64,000 nucleotides of DNA from Shewanella sp. NFH-SH190041. Lineage in GTDB: Bacteria; Pseudomonadota; Gammaproteobacteria; Enterobacterales; Shewanellaceae. Within the stretch, counting starts at the first letter, position 1; each line of letters opens with the position of its first letter. A program made the position numbers and the translations under genes. Shown here piece by piece: positions 62,501 to 64,000 of the stretch. The notes beneath the pieces were generated by a model that saw nothing but the letters and a program-made list of their open reading frames with translations, ran no database searches and had not been told where the DNA came from. The stretch spans positions 806,001 through 870,000 of the forward strand of contig NZ_AP026070.1 in NCBI RefSeq assembly GCF_024363255.1. Reading direction: 5' to 3'.

Positions 62501-63174
62501 ACCGCCGTATTGCCAGCCAGAGCGCTCGGATCACCCGGGAAGTGGGAGAAGAGCTGTTCCTAGACGGAGTCTCTGAGTCTGCGGTGCGTATTCGTTCTCG
62601 CATCAGTGAGCTGGAATTCTGGCCTGAGCTGGAAGCCTTTGTTAAAGCCTTTAAGCGCTGGCGCAGTGATGGCTTTAACGGCCTGCCGGATGAGGATTAT
62701 ATCCACTCGATGCGCCGCGCTTTGGATATTATCGGGCGCAGTGCCTTAACTGGTGGCGTGGCCAAACTGCTGGAAATTGAGCTGCGGCTGAAAGAGGGAA
62801 ATTCGGATCTGATTATCCGCACTGACCGTCAGCTGAATGAATCGTCCAGCCATGGTATGGCTTATCTGATTTTGTGTAAGTTCCTGCTGGCCTTTACCCG
62901 TTTGTTACGGGGCCGGGCGGATGTCACTATTCACTGGCCAATTGATGAATTGGGCACCTTGCACCATGGTAACGTGAAGAAAATTTTCGATGCCTGTGAA
63001 AATAACAATATCTCCGTACTGGGAGCCTTCCCGAATCCGGAATCTGAGGTATTGAGCCTATTTGCCAACCGCTACATTATCAACAAACAAACCCGCAAGC
63101 TGCAGGTGGTCAAACCTAAGGTCAACCCTTTGGCTGAAAGACTGAAACAGCATATGTCAAAGGAGGCGATGTAA
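59503..63174 (+). CDS. SMC-like ATPase of an MksB/JetC-type condensin
   Basis: A 1223-residue protein of SMC architecture. Residues of about 1-200 form the N-terminal ATPase lobe with Walker A GTNASGKTT (30-38). A long coiled coil, rich in Gln, Glu and Lys, runs from about 250 to 880. The C-terminal lobe has the signature-like SSSHGM (1114-1119) and Walker B WPIDELG (Asp1148-Glu1149), followed by the AFPNPESEVLSLFANRY segment typical of MksB and JetC. ATG at 59503 is preceded by TAAGGAAAG; the earlier in-frame start at 59467 is not supported. It is followed at once by an MksE-like gene, so it is read as the SMC subunit of a condensin that organises DNA or restricts plasmids. Confidence 0.8.
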   Translation: MSSLIRIVLIDTHLPGVVELALDGHTNICGTNASGKTTLQRLVPVFYGEYPSRVVPSTRDSFERWYLPRESSYIIYEYRKDDGLLYQAVLSSAGDGKGVNYRFIAKGFELDDYVKQRNGDTILCHTMAELGREMKRNGVSVTNLLNTREYRAIIQNDRALLSSGSNRSELRAYAQQFALCAPEHSLRHIEKLAKAVHSKEGKMETVKSMIAAILEEDGVNPPSSRINPQRVEAWIKESQLIQGFEQIRPEYDKLEQEFNQLQSSELRLAGLAKGYRHDETQEVERQESNQNLSKELNLALKQLDESWKEQRDEINLELSAAKGDVAKFESELDAIEEQHSAFLDADIEQAKRDLESLPNWRSDLDSLSERHKLQTEKHQDVEAAYNARRSKIGEQLNRELEKLHSEQDAVREQRDAQKEQGRNDLAAQADSDREALQAGNMRFQEQEYQLKLRAAELKLKVDSVTYTEEEKLELAVFDERISQADEDQDVASKKVDRIGTEERKLRARRDQANEALRQATLRVTERQNALDELHEMLFPQSHTLLEYLRKEADGWEQTLGKVIAPELLHRTDLHPTLGGDKDALFGVQLDLKALDVPEYAASEQELRARHAQAEEALKSAVELQEQAEDKLVEVNGELDKLSRELTFARTAYQNSRDDLRRLLDEKRSLQAKINELLAGRKAMAAKQLTVLDGEQKQLKQQHAQWLEEQKSLMLEAKMEKQAYWQEVVGALDAQLAQIKASLNSRRDNAKAEQKACEAWYKNELKSRGVDEDQIVALKRDIRDLESRISRAEQRRSEVLRYDDWYQHTWRVRKPKLTEQLAEVKRIATELEQQLKSRASDVKTRRTELEQQRRESDAAQVEASENLTKLRSLMRKLAELKLPPNSEEAVGSLGERLRQGEDLLLKRDYLLGSVKQYVEHFDTVIAAKSGSGLSETWERAREESSFINEKGIRLLDYRKLVPALEQLLNVIVPQSMTALREQGRIFGVDLTAFYEVLADIDRRIASQSARITREVGEELFLDGVSESAVRIRSRISELEFWPELEAFVKAFKRWRSDGFNGLPDEDYIHSMRRALDIIGRSALTGGVAKLLEIELRLKEGNSDLIIRTDRQLNESSSHGMAYLILCKFLLAFTRLLRGRADVTIHWPIDELGTLHHGNVKKIFDACENNNISVLGAFPNPESEVLSLFANRYIINKQTRKLQVVKPKVNPLAERLKQHMSKEAM

Positions 63175-63828
63175 ATGAGTGAGCCACAAACTGTGATTTT
63201 GGGTGTCGGCGCCCTGATTGAACGGCTGTTAAAGGGCCAATTTATCTGTAAAACCACAGATGAAGATGGCTGGCGGGCACTGCAAACTCCGGCCACCCGG
63301 GAGCGGGTAGAAGAATATCTTAGCCATATCAACCGCACGGTGGCATCGGCGGCAGAAGGTGAGGTATTTTTCTGTGGTTACCGTTTGCTTGGCGATGCTG
63401 AACGTAAGGTGATCTCCTCGCAGTTTAAGGATATTTGCTCCGCTTTGACCCCTATGGTGGAATGGTTAGTGCTGGTTCAGGAAGCCTCTGGCCAGGATGC
63501 GCCGTTGACCGAAGGCGCGGCAATTCGTCTGACCGATCTGCAAAGTCGTATTGAAGATACTCCGGCATTTCGTGAGCAACTGGCGAAACTGAGCCAGTAC
63601 CGTCTGTTCGGCTCAACCAGCAGTAATGCTGATGCCCAGATTAAACTGGTATTTAAGCGGCTGGTGGAGCTGGGTTACCTTGTCCGCCCCAATGCAGAAA
63701 AACAGATTTATCTGGCCACAGGTAAATTAGATTACCTGTATGAAGTGATCCGCTTTATTGATGAAACCGAGGGGTTGCAGCTAGAAGCACAGGCTGAGAC
63801 TGCCAGTAATCAACGGGAGCTGATATGA
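63175..63828 (+). CDS. MksE/JetB-like condensin subunit
   Basis: A 217-residue helical protein directly after the SMC gene (ATG adjoins its TAA stop). Middle segment QIKLVFKRLVELGYLV and the Arg/Glu-rich helices fit the winged-helix MksE/JetB group, which bridges SMC and kleisin. MksE of Pseudomonas has similar size. Stop overlaps the next start (ATGA). The call depends on context as well as sequence. Confidence 0.7.
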   Translation: MSEPQTVILGVGALIERLLKGQFICKTTDEDGWRALQTPATRERVEEYLSHINRTVASAAEGEVFFCGYRLLGDAERKVISSQFKDICSALTPMVEWLVLVQEASGQDAPLTEGAAIRLTDLQSRIEDTPAFREQLAKLSQYRLFGSTSSNADAQIKLVFKRLVELGYLVRPNAEKQIYLATGKLDYLYEVIRFIDETEGLQLEAQAETASNQRELI

Positions 63829-64000
63829 GCAGTAACCTGCATCAGGCCGGTGTCAAGTTGCTCAAACAGTTGGGCCGCCATGCTGATGCCATTATGGATG
63901 TGTACCAAAGCGGTGAGCTGACCGAAACCGAAGACAATGCGGCGGTAGTAGAGAAGTTGTTGAAAGCCGGGCTAATTTGGCGGCCTGAGCCGGAGCAACC
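63825..64000 (+). CDS. Third gene of the condensin cassette (partial, cut by window end)
   Basis: Only the first 58 residues are visible (MSSNLHQAGVKLLKQLGRH ... GLIWRPEPEQ). They look like a winged-helix N-terminus. It starts within the stop of the MksE-like gene and continues past the end of the window. From position it could be the kleisin (MksF/JetA) subunit. A nuclease (JetD/MksG) would have to lie beyond the window. Length and function cannot be stated. Confidence 0.6.
   Translation, partial: MSSNLHQAGVKLLKQLGRHADAIMDVYQSGELTETEDNAAVVEKLLKAGLIWRPEPEQ

Overview
The window reads as the chromosome of a marine gammaproteobacterium close to Shewanella (order Alteromonadales). The basis is gene content and order: a pabA/ast arginine-catabolism block, paired NupC transporters around deoD, a MetJ-operated metT/metY pair, a DUF3581 gene, and a long block in the Escherichia coli hpt-to-mrcB order. 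No rRNA or tRNA gene was seen. Most genes are intact and ordinary; the accessory material is a small inverted-repeat element family, some decayed genes, an AT-rich EAL gene and two gene clusters near the right end.

Layout. 0.3-10.1 kb: a lipoprotein lysozyme inhibitor of the Ivy family, pabA, a decayed outer-membrane-type gene carrying a truncated IS1595-like element, a secreted S9 peptidase, then astC-astA-astD for arginine and ornithine breakdown by the succinyltransferase route. 10.1-21.5 kb: a DUF1338 dioxygenase-like gene, a small membrane protein, nupC-deoD-nupC for nucleoside uptake and phosphorolysis, a hotdog thioesterase, a catalase, a GDT1-family Mn exporter behind a yybP-ykoY riboswitch, and an aromatic amino acid permease. 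21.6-26.1 kb: an S46 dipeptidyl-peptidase, a pseudouridine synthase and two related membrane proteins. 26.3-29.4 kb: divergent metT and metY with two MetJ operator arrays between them.

29.4-49.5 kb: mpl-ubiX, then hpt, yadG-yadH, panC, panB, folK, pcnB, gluQ, dksA, sfsA, thpR, hrpB and mrcB. This follows the E. coli 3-minute order, with pepB and a GGDEF-EAL gene inserted and without can and panD. pcnB appears to start at ATT, as reported for E. coli. 49.5-58.3 kb: a decayed repeat copy, an AT-rich CSS-motif EAL gene, and a probable iron or metal operon (DUF4856 lipoprotein, imelysin-like lipoprotein, FecA-like TonB receptor, sterol-desaturase-family enzyme). 58.5-64.0 kb: a DUF3581 gene, then an SMC-like ATPase, an MksE-like gene and a third gene cut by the window edge, which together look like an MksBEF/Wadjet-type condensin cassette.

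A repeat family recurs at 1.7-2.7, 10.1, 18.8-19.1, 26.1 and 49.5 kb. Its ends (GGGTCTGTTGAC...) match those of the IS1595-like element, so the short copies look like non-autonomous MITE derivatives. One copy lies inside the 3' end of the Mn exporter gene and supplies its last codons and stop.
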